A DNA stretch of 63,125 bases from an uncultured Phascolarctobacterium sp. (GTDB lineage: Bacteria; Bacillota; Negativicutes; Acidaminococcales; Acidaminococcaceae), in the NCBI GenBank assembly GCA_949299135.1, contig CASFZG010000009.1, forward strand, positions 1 through 63,125, read 5' to 3'. The notes beneath the pieces were generated by a model. It was not told where the DNA came from, ran no database searches, and worked only from the letters and a program-made list of their open reading frames with translations. Numbering within the stretch: the first letter of the stretch is position 1; the number at the start of each line of letters is the position of its first letter. This document shows positions 41,921-51,601 of this stretch, piece by piece. Position numbers and translations under genes: made by a program.

Positions 41921-43555
41921 CTACCGGGCGGATTTTTTTATGCCGTATTCGCATTTTGTCCTTAAATCAATTTCAAAAATTCTATCCCAGGGCAATTTGG
42001 CTTTGGGTTCGATGCCGGTGAGGTAGTATTGGTTTGCGCCGTCTGTATAAAACGGCGTCAGTCCCATATTGGTATACAGCAGTTTTGTTTTTTCGCGGTA
42101 GATGAAGCCTTCGATGATATCTTCTGCAAAGGTTTTGTAAGCGGGTTTAAGCTCAACCGGGTCTGCGCCGCGCAGTTTTAATTCGGTTGTCAGTTTGTGG
42201 TGCAGAAGTTTTTGGTAGCAGTAGTCGTCCAGCAGGCGGTCAACCATAAAATTAAGGTTGGCGGCGTACAGCGCAGGCAAATTTTGCGGCGGCAGGGTTT
42301 TAAGCTGTCCGGTAAAAATTGCGCTTTGCGCGACTGCTGTGCCAGCCGCGTTGCCGAAGGTGTTCCATGCGGCGTAGGCGGCAAGTTTGTTGATTTGCAC
42401 ATCGTTATCCAAAAGTACGGGCAGCAGCATTTGTTTGCTTTCGTAATCTTCGCTGCTGTCGATAACGGCAACGTGCCTGCCTTCATTAAGCAGCTGCTGC
42501 AATCGCTGTGCCATTTCATCCGTGGCAGGCTGTTTTTCGCTGCCGCAGTGTACAAACAAAATTACATCGGCGCTGCTGATATCTTGCGTAAGTATGCCGC
42601 CGCTGAAATTTATTTTGTCAATCAGCGCGGCTTCTGCCGTTACCGCCATGTAGGGCATAATGGCGACGGCGGCGTCCGGCGTGGTATATTCAATGTAAAA
42701 TTTCGGATTGTAGTTGTGCGTGTTGCAAAACCGCCGTGCCACTAACATCTGGGCAATTTCATCTGCGCCGCAGGTTGTAAGACTCCGGCTGTTTAAACCG
42801 GCGCGGTGCATATAGGCATCCGCGTGGGCGCGGTTGCGGTTGGGCAAACCAAAGGGCTGGGCGTCGTCCTGCCCGATGATGAGCGTGTAATTTTTGTCGC
42901 CGCAGATGGCAGCAAGCTGCTTGTTAAAAGCGTCGTTGTTCTGGTACAGCGTGTTATATTTTTGCAGTATCTCTGCCGGTATGCGGGCTTTGATTTCTTC
43001 CAGCTTCTGCGTGGAAGGGTAGTCGCCGAACTGCTCCACAATATCGCGCAGGGTGCTGTAACGCATTAAGTGCCACTGGTACCATGCGTCGGGCAGCAGG
43101 TTGTCGCTGACGAGCAGGCGTGGTATTATGGAAAAGATTGTGATATCGCCTGCGGGCAGATTGTTGAGCGTTGTAAAAAAGTTTTGTTCATCGGCAGCGG
43201 TGCCCAGCGGCAAACGCGAGCCGAGCAGCCCGCCGTGGAACAGTAAATCGCCGGAGATGACGGCAGTTGGGTAGTTTTGAATGTTCTGGCTTAGCCACGC
43301 CGTTAATTTTGTGCGGTCGGCCGGATTGTGGTAGTTGTCAAGAAGTTCGTTTGGGGGTACAATTACATCTATGGAGGCAAGTCTGCCTAAATCCTGCGCC
43401 AGCGTTGTGCAGGGCGGGCGGCTGTCCAGCGGCAGCAAAAGCATTTTATCCTGCATGTGCAGGGGCGTTGGCACGTAAGGCGTGCTGGCTGGCAGCCAAA
43501 AATAGTAAAAAATAAAACTGCAAAGGGCGAGCAGCAAAAGCAAAAATTTTTTCAT
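41921..43555 (-). CDS. DUF4127 family exported protein
   Basis: A 544-residue protein with an N-terminal signal anchor (about 1-22). After it come MLLLPLDSRPPCTTLAQDLGRL and a series of DUF4127 stretches (ISGDLLFHGGLLGSR, FSIIPRLL, LIIGQDDAQPFGLPNRN). The conserved Asp/His residues suggest an envelope hydrolase, but no member has a function I know. Monocistronic. Confidence 0.82.
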   Translation of the reverse strand: MKKFLLLLLALCSFIFYYFWLPASTPYVPTPLHMQDKMLLLPLDSRPPCTTLAQDLGRLASIDVIVPPNELLDNYHNPADRTKLTAWLSQNIQNYPTAVISGDLLFHGGLLGSRLPLGTAADEQNFFTTLNNLPAGDITIFSIIPRLLVSDNLLPDAWYQWHLMRYSTLRDIVEQFGDYPSTQKLEEIKARIPAEILQKYNTLYQNNDAFNKQLAAICGDKNYTLIIGQDDAQPFGLPNRNRAHADAYMHRAGLNSRSLTTCGADEIAQMLVARRFCNTHNYNPKFYIEYTTPDAAVAIMPYMAVTAEAALIDKINFSGGILTQDISSADVILFVHCGSEKQPATDEMAQRLQQLLNEGRHVAVIDSSEDYESKQMLLPVLLDNDVQINKLAAYAAWNTFGNAAGTAVAQSAIFTGQLKTLPPQNLPALYAANLNFMVDRLLDDYCYQKLLHHKLTTELKLRGADPVELKPAYKTFAEDIIEGFIYREKTKLLYTNMGLTPFYTDGANQYYLTGIEPKAKLPWDRIFEIDLRTKCEYGIKKSAR

Positions 43556-43616
43556 GTGCGTCCTCCTTTGCGGTGTTTGGTTACAGATATTATATTACAT
43601 TTACGGAGTTTTTTAA

Positions 43617-44174
43617 ATGAGGATTATTACGGGCAAGGCGCGCGGGCTGAAGCTGACAACGCCGAAAAACTGGGACGTGCGTCCGACGGCGGACCGCGTA
43701 AAGGAATCGCTGTTTAATATTATCGGCAGTAAAATTGTGGGGGCACGGGTGCTGGATTTGTTTGCCGGTACGGGCAACCTTGGGCTGGAGTGCTGGAGCC
43801 GCGGCGCGGAACACATTGTTTTTACGGATATGAGCCGCGAATCGCTGCGTTTGGTGCAGAGCAACATTGCCAAATGCCGTGCGGAAAACGAAACGGAAAC
43901 GCTTTTGGGCGACGCTGTGCAGCTGATTGACCGTTTGTACAAAAAAGGCGCGCGCTTCGATTTTGTTTTTGCCGACCCGCCGTACAACAAAGGGCTGGTG
44001 CAGAAGGTTATTGCCGCACTGGCACAAAGCCCGCTGTTAAACGACGGCGGTTATCTTGTGGCGGAACATTCCGCGCACGACGACATCGGCACATTGCCGG
44101 AAAATTTTGAGCTGGTACGCTGCGAAACTTACGGCGAAACAAAAATTAGTTTTATTCGTTTTGCAAAAATATAA
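43617..44174 (+). CDS. rsmD: 16S rRNA (guanine(966)-N2)-methyltransferase
   Basis: A 185-residue Rossmann methyltransferase: MRIITGKARGLKL, TPKNWDVRPTADRVKESLFNII, SAM motif LDLFAGTGNLGLE, and catalytic FADPPYNKG. It normally precedes coaD in Firmicutes, as here. Confidence 0.97.
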   Translation: MRIITGKARGLKLTTPKNWDVRPTADRVKESLFNIIGSKIVGARVLDLFAGTGNLGLECWSRGAEHIVFTDMSRESLRLVQSNIAKCRAENETETLLGDAVQLIDRLYKKGARFDFVFADPPYNKGLVQKVIAALAQSPLLNDGGYLVAEHSAHDDIGTLPENFELVRCETYGETKISFIRFAKI

Positions 44175-44282
44175 AAATATGTTACAATGTAGAAAGGTAT
44201 GGCAAATTAAAGGATAATTAAAATTTATGTAGAATATTGCCAAAAATAACCGTCTGCAAAGCAGATTTAGGAGGTCAAAATT

Positions 44283-44777
44283 GTGCGCAGAGCAATTTGC
44301 CCGGGTAGCTTTGACCCGGTAACCAAGGGTCATTTGGATATTTTTGAACGGGCAAGCCAGATGTTTGATGAGATTGTCATCAGTGTATTTCACAATCCGG
44401 GAAAGGAAAAAGCGATGTTCAGCATGGAAGAACGAGTTGAAATGCTGCGCATGGCGACGGCGCATATACCCAATGCAAAAGTAACCTGCTTTTCGGGCCT
44501 GCTGAATGAGTTTTGCAAACAGGAAAAAGCGCCTTTCATCGTCAGAGGGCTGCGTGCTTTTTCGGACTTTGAATATGAATTTCAGCGCGCGCTGCTGATT
44601 AAAAAAATTGATAATAACCTGGAAACGGTTTTTATTATGACTAACGCCAACTATTCGTTTTTAAGTTCTTCCGGCGTGCGCGAGCTGGCCACGTTCGGCG
44701 GCTGCATTCACGGCCTTGTGCCGGATTGCGTGGAAACGCGCATAAAAGAACTGCTGGCGGAAAAACACTTATTGTGA
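44283..44777 (+). CDS. coaD: Phosphopantetheine adenylyltransferase
   Basis: A 164-residue enzyme of coenzyme A synthesis. GTG start at 44283 with AGGAGG upstream. Motifs: CPGSFDPVTKGHLDI (T/HxGH), RGLRAFSDFEYEFQ, and YSFLSSSGVRELA. A likely promoter TTGCAA/TACAAT lies at 44161-44188, overlapping the rsmD end. Confidence 0.97.
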   Translation: MRRAICPGSFDPVTKGHLDIFERASQMFDEIVISVFHNPGKEKAMFSMEERVEMLRMATAHIPNAKVTCFSGLLNEFCKQEKAPFIVRGLRAFSDFEYEFQRALLIKKIDNNLETVFIMTNANYSFLSSSGVRELATFGGCIHGLVPDCVETRIKELLAEKHLL

Positions 44778-44796
44778 TTAGAAAGAGGATGATAAG

Positions 44797-45399
44797 ATGA
44801 TTGATAAGAGCACGAGCGCAAACTTAGACAGAATTTTTGACGAAATGTATAATCTTATTTCCGCTGCCAGCAGAATTCCGCTGACGGATAAAATCATTGT
44901 GGAAGAAAGCGACCTGGCGGAAATCCTTGATGATTTGAAGGAAGCGATTCCCCGCGAGGTAAAAAGCGCTGCCAAACTGCTGGAAGAACAGAAGGCTATT
45001 GTAAACAAGGCGCATGAAGACGCCGATAACATTGTTTTGCAGGCTAAAACCGAAGCTGACCGCATTCTGGAAATTGCCAAATCGGAAGCTGAACGCCTTG
45101 TGCGCCAGGAAGAAGTTGTGCAGCAGGCACAGGCTTTTGCCGACGATGTTAAAAGTGTTGCCGAACGCAATGCGCAGGAAGTTAAGGAAGAAGCCGACGC
45201 TTATGCGGAGCGCGTAAAAATGGACGTGCTGCAATATGCCGACGATATGCTGGCATATTTAAGCGGCAATTTGCAGTCCGCTTTGCAGGGCTTGAACGAC
45301 AACCGCGGTTCCGTTAACGAAGAACGCCGCAAACTGGCTGCACCGCAGCAAAGCGAATACTTCGGCGACGAACTGCCGGAAGACGAAGAAGAAAAATAA
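44797..45399 (+). CDS. Coiled-coil protein (F-type ATPase subunit B-like), coaD neighbour
   Basis: A 200-residue acidic, mostly helical protein with a long Ala/Glu-rich coiled coil (about residues 60-165: KSAAKLLEEQKAIVNKAHEDA onward), reminiscent of ATPase b subunits or DivIVA-like scaffolds. No membrane segment or catalytic motif. It commonly follows coaD in Clostridia-like genomes; the role is unknown. It may be cytoskeletal or division-related; this is inference. Confidence 0.75.
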   Translation: MIDKSTSANLDRIFDEMYNLISAASRIPLTDKIIVEESDLAEILDDLKEAIPREVKSAAKLLEEQKAIVNKAHEDADNIVLQAKTEADRILEIAKSEAERLVRQEEVVQQAQAFADDVKSVAERNAQEVKEEADAYAERVKMDVLQYADDMLAYLSGNLQSALQGLNDNRGSVNEERRKLAAPQQSEYFGDELPEDEEEK

Positions 45400-45404
45400 C
45401 AGCA

Positions 45405-45448
45405 AACAACAAAGCCGTTTACCTTTTGGGTAAACGGCTTCACTTTTT
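45405..45448. terminator. Bidirectional terminator
   Basis: AAGCCGTTTACC / GGTAAACGGCTT (45410-45440) with T-runs, between convergent genes. Confidence 0.9.
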
Positions 45449-45450
45449 TA

Positions 45451-46674
45451 TTAGGGTATGTAAATTGGCGAACTGGTAAAATCGCTGTTGTATAAATTTT
45501 TGTGGTTATGGCGCAGCAGCCCGCAAATATTGGCGGCCTTAACGTCAAGTTCCAGCTGCTGTACGATTATGGCATCGCGTTCAGCGCCGCCGGTAAGGCA
45601 ATTTTTAAAATTGCGCCCCAGTTTGGTAATGACGGGCAGCGCTGCATTTTTGCGCATATCGCCAAGCAAATCTGTGCCGCGGTTGTTAAACGCCAGCAAG
45701 CGCAGGTATTGCGGTTCTGCCTGCGTAAAAATTGTTTTATCAACATCAAGCAACAGCTGCATTAACAAACGGCGGATGCGCGATTTAGTGTAGCGTTTGG
45801 TGGCAGCGTCGTTTATAATCTGCTCTATGCCGGAAGCACTCGCCAAATCTTTCAGACGGTTTTCCAGCCCTTCGCTGCATTCGCAGGCAGCGGCAATTTG
45901 CGCGGGTGCAAGCATTTGCAGGCGGTAAAGCACAAGCGCGCTTAAAACGGCGGCGTCGTAACCAAGCGCATTTTCTTTTGCTGCTTGCTGCAACGGCTCA
46001 TGCGTTTGCGACGGCAGCTGCTGTAAAATTTTTTCCGTTAAGCCGTTGGCGGCGTATTCCATGCGGATGGCGCTGGCACTGGCGGTGCTGCTTTCAATAT
46101 TGTTATCGTTGTAGCCCGCGCCCTGGCGGCGGATGACGAGCGGTTTGATATCCGGCGCGTATTTTTGCAGCGCGCGGCAATATTCCAACGCTAAAATGTC
46201 GTTGGATTGGTTCGCGTCAAACTTAATGCCTGAACCGGCTAAAAGCTGCGTTTGGGCGGCGGCGTAGGAGCTGCCGCTTTTTATAATTGCGCGAAGTTCG
46301 TTTTGGTGAGCGTTAATGTATGCCGCTGCCTGCGTCAGCGTTTCTGCGTCAGCGGTTTCCGCTCCAAAGGCGAGATATTTAACAACGCCGGTCGCCGCTA
46401 AAAGCTGCACCGCACCGGCGGCAAAAAATTCTGCGCTGCGGCAGCTGAAAACCGTTGGCAGTTCAAACACAACATCAACGCTGCAGTTAACGGCGCAGGC
46501 AGCACGCAGCCATTTATCCGCAAAGGCAGGCTCGCCGCGCTGCATAAAACTGCCGCTCATTACGGCAACGGCGGGCGCGTTTTCACCAACAAGGCGGCGC
46601 GCTCTGGCAAGGTGCAGGGCATGCCCGTTATGGAAGGGATTGTATTCGGCTACAATGCCGATGGCATTTTTCAT
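45451..46674 (-). CDS. tmcAL: tRNA(Met) cytidine acetate ligase
   Basis: A 407-residue protein that acetylates C34 of elongator tRNA-Met using acetate and ATP. The nucleotidyltransferase N-terminus is GIVAEYNPFHNGHALHL, then MSGSFMQRGEPAFADKW and VFELPTVFSCRSAEFFA, all signatures of TmcAL (YlbM). It is divergent from ackA, which also uses acetate; this is coincidental as far as can be seen. Confidence 0.95.
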   Translation of the reverse strand: MKNAIGIVAEYNPFHNGHALHLARARRLVGENAPAVAVMSGSFMQRGEPAFADKWLRAACAVNCSVDVVFELPTVFSCRSAEFFAAGAVQLLAATGVVKYLAFGAETADAETLTQAAAYINAHQNELRAIIKSGSSYAAAQTQLLAGSGIKFDANQSNDILALEYCRALQKYAPDIKPLVIRRQGAGYNDNNIESSTASASAIRMEYAANGLTEKILQQLPSQTHEPLQQAAKENALGYDAAVLSALVLYRLQMLAPAQIAAACECSEGLENRLKDLASASGIEQIINDAATKRYTKSRIRRLLMQLLLDVDKTIFTQAEPQYLRLLAFNNRGTDLLGDMRKNAALPVITKLGRNFKNCLTGGAERDAIIVQQLELDVKAANICGLLRHNHKNLYNSDFTSSPIYIP

Positions 46675-46782
46675 AGGTTCTCCTTACAAAGTTTTACTGG
46701 CGGTTAATAGTTAAATAGTGTATACTAATAGTATATTAAATTTTACCCGTAAGTGCAAAACAATTTGAGGGGTGAAAATAGA

Positions 46783-47991
46783 GTGAAGGTTTTTGTTGTA
46801 AATTGCGGCAGTTCTTCAATTAAATACCAGCTGATAAATATGGACACCGAAGCGGTGCTGGCCAAGGGCCTGATTGAACGTATAGGCATGGAAGGCTCGG
46901 TGCTTAAGCACACGCCGGAGGGCAAGTATACGGTGGATATTAACATCGACGTGCCCAACCACAGCTTTGGCATTAAGCTGGCGGTGGACGCGCTGACGAA
47001 TCCGGATTACGGCGTTATTAAAAGCATGAACGAAATTGACGCTGTGGGGCACCGCGTTGTCCATGGTGGCGAACGCTTTGCCGATTCCGTCCTTGTGACG
47101 CCGGATGTGCTGAAAGGCATTGCCGCCTGTGCGGAGCTTGCGCCTCTGCACAATCCGCCCAACTTAAACGGCATTAAAGCCTGCATGGCGCTGATGCCGA
47201 ATGTGCCGCAGGTTGTTGTTTTTGATACGGCGTTCCACCAGACGATGCCGAAGGAGGCATATCTGTACGGATTGCCTTACGAACTGTATGTAAAATACGG
47301 CGTGCGCCGTTACGGCTTCCACGGCACGTCGCATAAATATGTTGCGCAGGAAGCTGCCAAAATGATGGGCGGCGAAACAAAAGATTACCGCATCATCACC
47401 TGCCACCTGGGCAACGGTTCCAGCGTGGCGGCGGTAAAATACGGGCGCAGCATTGATACCAGCATGGGCTACACGCCGCTGGACGGGCTTGTTATGGGCA
47501 CGCGCTCCGGCGAGATTGACCCGGCGATTATTCCGTTTTTGATGGAAAAAGAAAATATGAACGCTGAACAGATTGACGATTACCTGAACCGCCGCAGCGG
47601 CGTTTTGGGTATCAGCGGGCTTTCCAGCGATTTCAGGGATTTGGAAAGCGCGGCGGCGCGCGGTGACGAGCGCAGCCAGGTAGCGATTGATATTTTTGCC
47701 TACCGCGTAAAAAAATACATCGGCGCTTATACGGCGGCGATGGGCGGCGTGGACGCGATTGTGTTCACGGCAGGTTTGGGCGAAAATTCTTCCTCCATGC
47801 GCGAAAAAATCTGCGCAGGGCTTGAATATCTCGGCACCGGCATTGACGGGCAGAAAAACAAGGTGCGCGGCAAAAATCAGGAAATAAGCACCGACGAGGC
47901 AAAAGTAAAAATTTTTGTTATCCCGACCAACGAGGAGCTTGTAATTGCGCATGATACGGTTAATATCTGCCGCCGCATTATAAAATTGTAA
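46783..47991 (+). CDS. ackA: Acetate kinase
   Basis: A 402-residue ASKHA kinase making ATP and acetate from acetyl phosphate. GTG at 46783 (GAGGGGTG 9 bases upstream) gives [17 protein letters not shown]; other motifs are [22 protein letters not shown] and FTAGLGENS. Indicates acetate production in a fermentative cell. No pta is adjacent. Confidence 0.97.
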   Translation: MKVFVVNCGSSSIKYQLINMDTEAVLAKGLIERIGMEGSVLKHTPEGKYTVDINIDVPNHSFGIKLAVDALTNPDYGVIKSMNEIDAVGHRVVHGGERFADSVLVTPDVLKGIAACAELAPLHNPPNLNGIKACMALMPNVPQVVVFDTAFHQTMPKEAYLYGLPYELYVKYGVRRYGFHGTSHKYVAQEAAKMMGGETKDYRIITCHLGNGSSVAAVKYGRSIDTSMGYTPLDGLVMGTRSGEIDPAIIPFLMEKENMNAEQIDDYLNRRSGVLGISGLSSDFRDLESAAARGDERSQVAIDIFAYRVKKYIGAYTAAMGGVDAIVFTAGLGENSSSMREKICAGLEYLGTGIDGQKNKVRGKNQEISTDEAKVKIFVIPTNEELVIAHDTVNICRRIIKL

Positions 47992-48013
47992 GGCGTTTGC
48001 GCATAACTATTAC

Positions 48014-48042
48014 TTGACAAAGGCAGTTTGCGCCGCTATAAT
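48014..48042 (+). promoter_or_regulatory. Promoter of yceD-rpmF
   Basis: Consensus TTGACA (48014-48019) and TATAAT (48037-48042), 17-base spacer, 18 bases before the yceD start; a short leader. Confidence 0.9.
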
Positions 48043-48060
48043 TGATACGATTGGTGAAAT

Positions 48061-48564
48061 ATGATAAGAATAAATGTCGCAGAAATCAAAAAAAGACTTG
48101 TCGGCAGTAAAACGTTTGCGTATGAGCTGACGCCGGACGAGCTTGACATTACGGATACCGATTTGAAGGTAACGGCGCCTATTCGACTGGAAGGCGTTGT
48201 GGAAAATGCCGGTGACGTAATTTTGCTTAAGGCTGATGTGAAAACGGAAATTGAACGTACCTGCGGACGCTGCTTGAAGGTTTTTACCGAACCGCTGGCA
48301 GCGCAGGTGGTTGAAAAATTTTACCCGGCAGGAGCAGAAAACATTGAAAATGATGCTTTTATCTATGAATCAGATCTGCTTGATATAACAGAGCCTGTTC
48401 GAGAGAGCCTCCTTTTGGCAGTTCCCTTGCAGTCACTTTGCAGGGAAGATTGCCGTGGGCTGTGTCCGGTCTGCGGGGCTGACAGAAATGAAGGCGACTG
48501 CGGCTGTGATGCAACTACGGTTGATCCCAGACTGGCGGCATTAAAGCAATTCATCAAAAATTAA
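48061..48564 (+). CDS. YceD/DUF177 family protein
   Basis: A 167-residue protein with the DUF177 cysteine sets TCGRCLKVF and LCREDCRGLCPVCGADRNEGDCGC, probably a zinc site. Homologues precede rpmF and are implicated in 23S rRNA/ribosome accumulation. Located 33 bases before rpmF. Confidence 0.9.
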   Translation: MIRINVAEIKKRLVGSKTFAYELTPDELDITDTDLKVTAPIRLEGVVENAGDVILLKADVKTEIERTCGRCLKVFTEPLAAQVVEKFYPAGAENIENDAFIYESDLLDITEPVRESLLLAVPLQSLCREDCRGLCPVCGADRNEGDCGCDATTVDPRLAALKQFIKN

Positions 48565-48597
48565 ATTTTGCCTTATGCTTGAGGAGGTGTAGCAACG

Positions 48598-48780
48598 ATG
48601 GCAGTACCAAAAAGAAAAATGTCTAAAGCGCGCCGCGATTCCCGCCGTGCGAACTGGAAACTTACCGCTCCCGGCTTAGTTGAATGCCCGCAATGTCATG
48701 AAATGAAAATGCCGCACCGTGTTTGCCCTGAATGTGGTTATTACAACGGCAAACAGGTTGTAGCAAAAGACGCTGAGTAA
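48598..48780 (+). CDS. rpmF: Ribosomal protein L32
   Basis: A 60-residue protein beginning [19 protein letters not shown] with a zinc ribbon [27 protein letters not shown] lies upstream. Confidence 0.98.
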   Translation: MAVPKRKMSKARRDSRRANWKLTAPGLVECPQCHEMKMPHRVCPECGYYNGKQVVAKDAE

Positions 48781-48783
48781 AAA

Positions 48784-48862
48784 TTACCCCCGTAAGCCAT
48801 TGGCTTGGGGGTTTTTGCTTTTTGCGGCAAAATTTTTAAGGAGGCCTTACGGTCTCTTTTTT
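48784..48862 (+). terminator. Tandem terminators after rpmF
   Basis: First stem ACCCCCGTAAGCC with GGCTTGGGGGT (48786-48812) plus TTTTT; second stem GAGGCC (48841-48846) / GGTCTC (48851-48856) plus TTTTTT. Two stops insulate the highly expressed ribosomal gene from the fatty-acid operon. Confidence 0.85.
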
Positions 48863-48908
48863 ATTTGTGAAACTAATTTGAAATAAACGCCGCCTGATAA
48901 ATTTTTGC

Positions 48909-48965
48909 TTGCATTTTTTGTGATTGGAGCTTATAATTACTTCAGATATTAGTATCAGGTATTAA
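48909..48965 (+). promoter_or_regulatory. fapR operon promoter and FapR box
   Basis: Promoter TTGCAT (48909-48914) and TATAAT (48932-48937), spacer 17. Just past the start point is TTAGTATCAGGTATTAA (48949-48965), an imperfect palindrome close to the known FapR operator (arms TTAGTA and TATTAA). FapR bound here would repress its own operon until malonyl-CoA releases it. Confidence 0.82.
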
Positions 48966-48979
48966 AATAAGGTGATGTT

Positions 48980-49567
48980 ATGAATTCTGCTAAAAAAGTA
49001 ATACGGCATGAGCGCTTGTTTAAAATGCTGCAAAAGAACCCTTTTTTAACGGATGAGCAGCTGGCCAAAAACCTTGCGGTTAGTATTCAGACTATCCGTC
49101 TGGACAGGCTGAGCCTTAACATCCCGGAGCTGCGCGAGCGCACACGCCAGATGGCTGAAAACGCGCAGGTAAAACTGAAAGCGATTGACAAAAAGGATAT
49201 CGTCGGCGATTTGATTGACCTGGAGCTCAACCATTCCGGCATTTCCATGATGAAAATCACTCCCGATATGGTGCTGGAAAAAACCGGCGTGGCACGCGGC
49301 TATTACATGTTTGCCATGGCCAATACGCTGGCGCTGGCAGTTGTGGACGCAGAAGCGGCGCTGACAGGCGTGGGCAACGTAAAATACAAGGTACCCGTTT
49401 ACGCAGGTGCAACTCTTGTCGCCAAGGCGGAAGTTATCCGCAGGGAGTTTAACAAATATATAATTTGGGTTAAAATAAGAAATAACAACGAAGAAGTTTT
49501 CCGGGCAAAATTTATAATTGTACCCTGCCCGGACGAAAGGACACAGGCAAATGAAGATCGCGCTTGA
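48980..49567 (+). CDS. fapR: FapR, malonyl-CoA-responsive lipid synthesis repressor
   Basis: A 195-residue regulator. The N-terminal helix-turn-helix is FLTDEQLAKNLAVSIQTIRLDRLSLNIPELRERTR (shown by residues 24-57), and the C-terminal half is a hot-dog fold (from about 90) that binds malonyl-CoA, ending KIRNNNEEVFRAKFIIV. It is the first gene of the plsX-fab operon and overlaps plsX by 17 bases. Confidence 0.95.
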   Translation: MNSAKKVIRHERLFKMLQKNPFLTDEQLAKNLAVSIQTIRLDRLSLNIPELRERTRQMAENAQVKLKAIDKKDIVGDLIDLELNHSGISMMKITPDMVLEKTGVARGYYMFAMANTLALAVVDAEAALTGVGNVKYKVPVYAGATLVAKAEVIRREFNKYIIWVKIRNNNEEVFRAKFIIVPCPDERTQANEDRA

Positions 49568-50558
49568 CGTAATGGGAACGGACTATGGCCCGAAGGAACT
49601 TGTGCTTGGAGCGGTACAGGCGGTAAAAGAATTTAACTGTGAAATAGTGCTGGTAGGTGACCCGGTAGTTATTAAGGACCTGCTGCACGAATATAAAGCA
49701 GATGACGAAACGAGACTGACCATCTGCGAAGCAACCGAAGTTGTAAGAATGGACGAACACCCTTCGATTGCGGTAAAAACCAAAAAGAATTCATCCATTG
49801 TTGTGGCAACGCGCCTTTTGCGCGAACATAAATGTGACGCGCTGGTATCTTCCGGCAGTACGGGTGCGGCAGTAGCGGCAGCGCTTTTTTACCTTGGCCG
49901 TATTAAAGGCATTGAACGCCCGGCTATTGCGACACCGATACCGAACCTTACCGGCACGACGGTACTTTTGGACAGCGGCGCGAAGGTTGACGCCAAACCG
50001 GAACACATGGTGCAGAGCGCACTGATGGGCAGCGTTTATTCGGAACTGATGTTCAATGTCGAAAAACCGCGCGTTGGTTTGCTGAACATCGGCGAAGAAG
50101 AAACCAAAGGCAACGAGCAGGCGCTGGCAACCTATCCGCTTTTGAAAGCGCAGAAACACATTAACTTTATCGGCAATGTGGAAGGCCGCGACATTAACAA
50201 AGGCACTGTTGACGTTGTTGTTTGCGACGGATTTGTCGGCAATGTTGTTTTAAAGTTTGCAGAAGGGCTTGCAAGTGCTATAATGGTAGTAGTTAAGGAT
50301 GCGATTTTGCAGGGCGGCTGGCGTGCCAAACTGGGCGGCTTCCTTTTACTGCCGGTGCTGAAGGCGCTGAAAAAACGCGCCGACGTTACCGAATACGGCG
50401 GAGCGCTTTTATTGGGCGTTAAAGCTCCGTTCATTATCTGCCACGGCAACAGCAAGGCTAAATCCATTACCAGCGCCATCAGGGTGGCAATTAATTTTGC
50501 CGAGCGTGACGTGGTAAAACATATTGCGGAAATCGTAGTTAAAGACGAAGAAAAATAA
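49551..50558 (+). CDS. plsX: Phosphate acyltransferase PlsX
   Basis: A 335-residue enzyme making acyl-phosphate from acyl-ACP for phospholipid synthesis. ATG 49551 begins KIALDVMGTDYGPKELV; other motifs are SSGSTGAAVAAALFYLGRI and VCDGFVGNVVLK. It starts within fapR, with AAAGGACA upstream. Confidence 0.97.
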   Translation: MKIALDVMGTDYGPKELVLGAVQAVKEFNCEIVLVGDPVVIKDLLHEYKADDETRLTICEATEVVRMDEHPSIAVKTKKNSSIVVATRLLREHKCDALVSSGSTGAAVAAALFYLGRIKGIERPAIATPIPNLTGTTVLLDSGAKVDAKPEHMVQSALMGSVYSELMFNVEKPRVGLLNIGEEETKGNEQALATYPLLKAQKHINFIGNVEGRDINKGTVDVVVCDGFVGNVVLKFAEGLASAIMVVVKDAILQGGWRAKLGGFLLLPVLKALKKRADVTEYGGALLLGVKAPFIICHGNSKAKSITSAIRVAINFAERDVVKHIAEIVVKDEEK

Positions 50559-50576
50559 AGAAACGAGGATAGATAC

Positions 50577-51578
50577 ATGACTAAAGCTGTAAAACAAGTA
50601 GGTATTTTGGGCGTGGGCAGTTACCTTCCGAGCAAGGTCCTGACCAACCATGACCTTGAAAAAATGGTTGACACTACCGACGAATGGATTGTACAGCGTA
50701 CCGGTATCAGAACCCGCCATATTGCAGCACCCGAACAGGCTACCAGTGACCTGGCGCTGATTGCTGCAAGGCGCGCGCTTGAGGACGCAGGCCTGACCCC
50801 GAATGATATTGACCTTATCATTGTGGCAACGGCAACGCCTGATTACGGCGTATATCCTTCCACCGCCTGCCTTGTGCAGGACAGACTGTGGGCACAGCAT
50901 GCGGCAGCTTTTGACCTTTCCGCAGGCTGCACCGGTTTTGTTTACGGCGTAAGCGTTGCTTCGCAGATGATTGCCAGCGGCCTTTACAAAAAAGCACTGG
51001 TTATCGGCGCTGAAACCCTTTCCCGCATTCTGAACTGGGAAGACCGCAACACCTGCGTACTGTTTGGCGACGGTGCAGGCGCAGCAGTTCTGGGCGAGGT
51101 TGAAGAAGGTTATGGCATTCTTGGCCTTGACCTCGGCAGCGACGGCGCAGGCGGCATTCATTTGTATCAGCCCGCAGGCGGCAGCCGCAGACCGGCCAGC
51201 CACGAAACGGTTGATAACAAAGAACACACCGTACACATGAACGGCAACGAAGTATTTAAATTTGCCGTTAAGGTTATGGGCAAAACGGCTAAAAAATCGC
51301 TGGAGCAGGCAGGCTTAAACAACGAGGATATTGATATGCTGGTACCGCATCAGGCCAATATCCGCATTATTCAATCTGCTGCCAAGCATTTTAAAATGCC
51401 GATGGACAAAGTTTGGGTAAACATTGATAAATACAGCAATACTTCCGCAGCATGCATTCCTATTGCTTTGACGGAAATGCAGGACCAGCATGCTATGAAA
51501 AAAGGCGACAACTTACTGCTTGTTGCTTTCGGCGCTGGCCTTACCTGGGGCAGTATTGTACTTAAATGGGCAAAATAA
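50577..51578 (+). CDS. fabH: 3-oxoacyl-ACP synthase III
   Basis: A 333-residue condensing enzyme starting fatty-acid synthesis from acyl-CoA and malonyl-ACP. Catalytic Cys118 in SAGCTGF, His in VPHQANIRI, Asn in YSNTSAACIP. Position after plsX is standard. Confidence 0.97.
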   Translation: MTKAVKQVGILGVGSYLPSKVLTNHDLEKMVDTTDEWIVQRTGIRTRHIAAPEQATSDLALIAARRALEDAGLTPNDIDLIIVATATPDYGVYPSTACLVQDRLWAQHAAAFDLSAGCTGFVYGVSVASQMIASGLYKKALVIGAETLSRILNWEDRNTCVLFGDGAGAAVLGEVEEGYGILGLDLGSDGAGGIHLYQPAGGSRRPASHETVDNKEHTVHMNGNEVFKFAVKVMGKTAKKSLEQAGLNNEDIDMLVPHQANIRIIQSAAKHFKMPMDKVWVNIDKYSNTSAACIPIALTEMQDQHAMKKGDNLLLVAFGAGLTWGSIVLKWAK

Positions 51579-51601
51579 ACGACGGAAGAGAGGCTTTGTG
51601 A

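Noticed and set aside
47164..47952. 262-codon open frame antisense to ackA
   Set aside because: Shadow of ackA with no start signal.
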